A stretch of 5,505 bases of DNA, taken from NCBI RefSeq assembly GCF_946885855.1, contig NZ_CAMPHH010000230.1, forward strand, positions 1 to 5,505. Reading direction: 5' to 3'. This DNA comes from an uncultured Actinotalea sp. (GTDB lineage: Bacteria; Actinomycetota; Actinomycetes; Actinomycetales; Cellulomonadaceae). A model generated the notes under the pieces. It had not been told where the DNA came from. It saw nothing but the letters and a program-made list of their open reading frames with translations, and did not search any database. A program made the translations under genes and the position numbers. Numbering within the stretch: the stretch's first letter is position 1; each line of letters begins with the position of its first letter. Positions 5,388 through 5,505 of the stretch are shown here, piece after piece.

Positions 5388-5409
5388 CGCAGGTGAACGG
5401 CGGGTGAAC
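5388..5409 (-). promoter_or_regulatory. PHO-box-like direct repeat upstream of the cyclase gene
   Basis: Two abutting 11-bp units on the minus strand read GTTCACCCGCC (5409-5399) and GTTCACCTGCG (5398-5388). The Streptomyces PhoP direct-repeat unit is G(G/T)TCAYYYR(G/C)G as I recall it; the units match at 10 and 11 of 11 positions. They lie 29 bases before the cyclase ATG. A weak -10 candidate, GATCCT (5364-5369), would put the -35 position over the second unit, the usual arrangement for PhoP-activated promoters. A gene to the right of the window could also be the target. No convincing third unit is seen on either side. Confidence 0.5.
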
Positions 5410-5505
5410 TCCGAGGCGGACCGCCCTCATCCGACCTGCGGGCGGCGAGGACCGGGCGGGCCGTGCCGCGTCCGGTCCGCCTGTCAGTCCGGCTGGCTGC
5501 CCGCC

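Noticed and set aside
5416..5480. GCGGACCG ... CGGTCCGC inverted repeat upstream of the cyclase
   Set aside because: The 8-bp arms are separated by 49 bases and built from common GC-rich words. I cannot distinguish this from chance.
5484..5505. Possible tail of a minus-strand gene entering from the right (reading ...AGSQPD then a stop)
   Set aside because: Only six codons are visible. The sequence is plausible for a C-terminus but a chance reading in GC-rich DNA is just as likely.
5404..5505. Plus-strand GTG reading frame open to the right edge
   Set aside because: It lacks a well-placed ribosome binding site, the translation is rich in Arg, Pro and Cys without protein-like patterning, and its start falls inside the PHO-box-like repeat.

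Overview
The window reads as chromosomal DNA of a very GC-rich actinobacterium. Codon third positions are mostly G or C, genes are tightly packed, GTG starts occur, and the protein families are actinobacterial in style. The small TFIIB-type zinc-finger protein with an FLEDLFDF-like C-terminus and a PhoP-type direct repeat also fit. A member of the Micrococcales (Cellulomonas/Isoptericola-like) is my guess from general feel, not a demonstrated assignment. No rRNA, tRNA, CRISPR array, transposase or phage gene is visible.

Layout from left to right. (1) Bases 1-127 hold no convincing gene, only a 17-bp palindrome. (2) A TetR-family repressor on the minus strand and a zinc-less MDR-type NAD(P)H oxidoreductase on the plus strand diverge from a compact control region of about 120 bp. 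That region carries two copies of a CTTAC-centred dyad, one between a plausible -35 and -10 and one just before the ribosome binding site. This looks like a self-contained, ligand-induced redox or detoxification unit. (3) The oxidoreductase converges on a class I/II PLP aminotransferase on the minus strand. (4) A small zinc-ribbon protein of unknown function follows, also minus. (5) A membrane-bound GGDEF diguanylate cyclase follows, minus, with an intact active site and I-site. A strong hairpin lies between it and the zinc-ribbon gene. Its upstream region carries two abutting 11-bp units that match the Streptomyces PHO-box consensus.

The most unusual structure is a 70-bp palindromic element present twice, at 1985-2054 and 3284-3353. 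Each copy consists of four 12-bp sites related to ATGCGAACTCGG, arranged as two inverted then two direct, with spacers of exactly 7, 8 and 7 bp. The two copies bracket the aminotransferase gene. The sequences have diverged while the spacing has not, which suggests a dispersed intergenic element with a conserved structural or protein-binding role.

Apart from the TetR/oxidoreductase pair, the genes show no obvious shared pathway. The three minus-strand genes on the right could be partly co-transcribed, but hairpin-forming sequences lie in both of the gaps between them.
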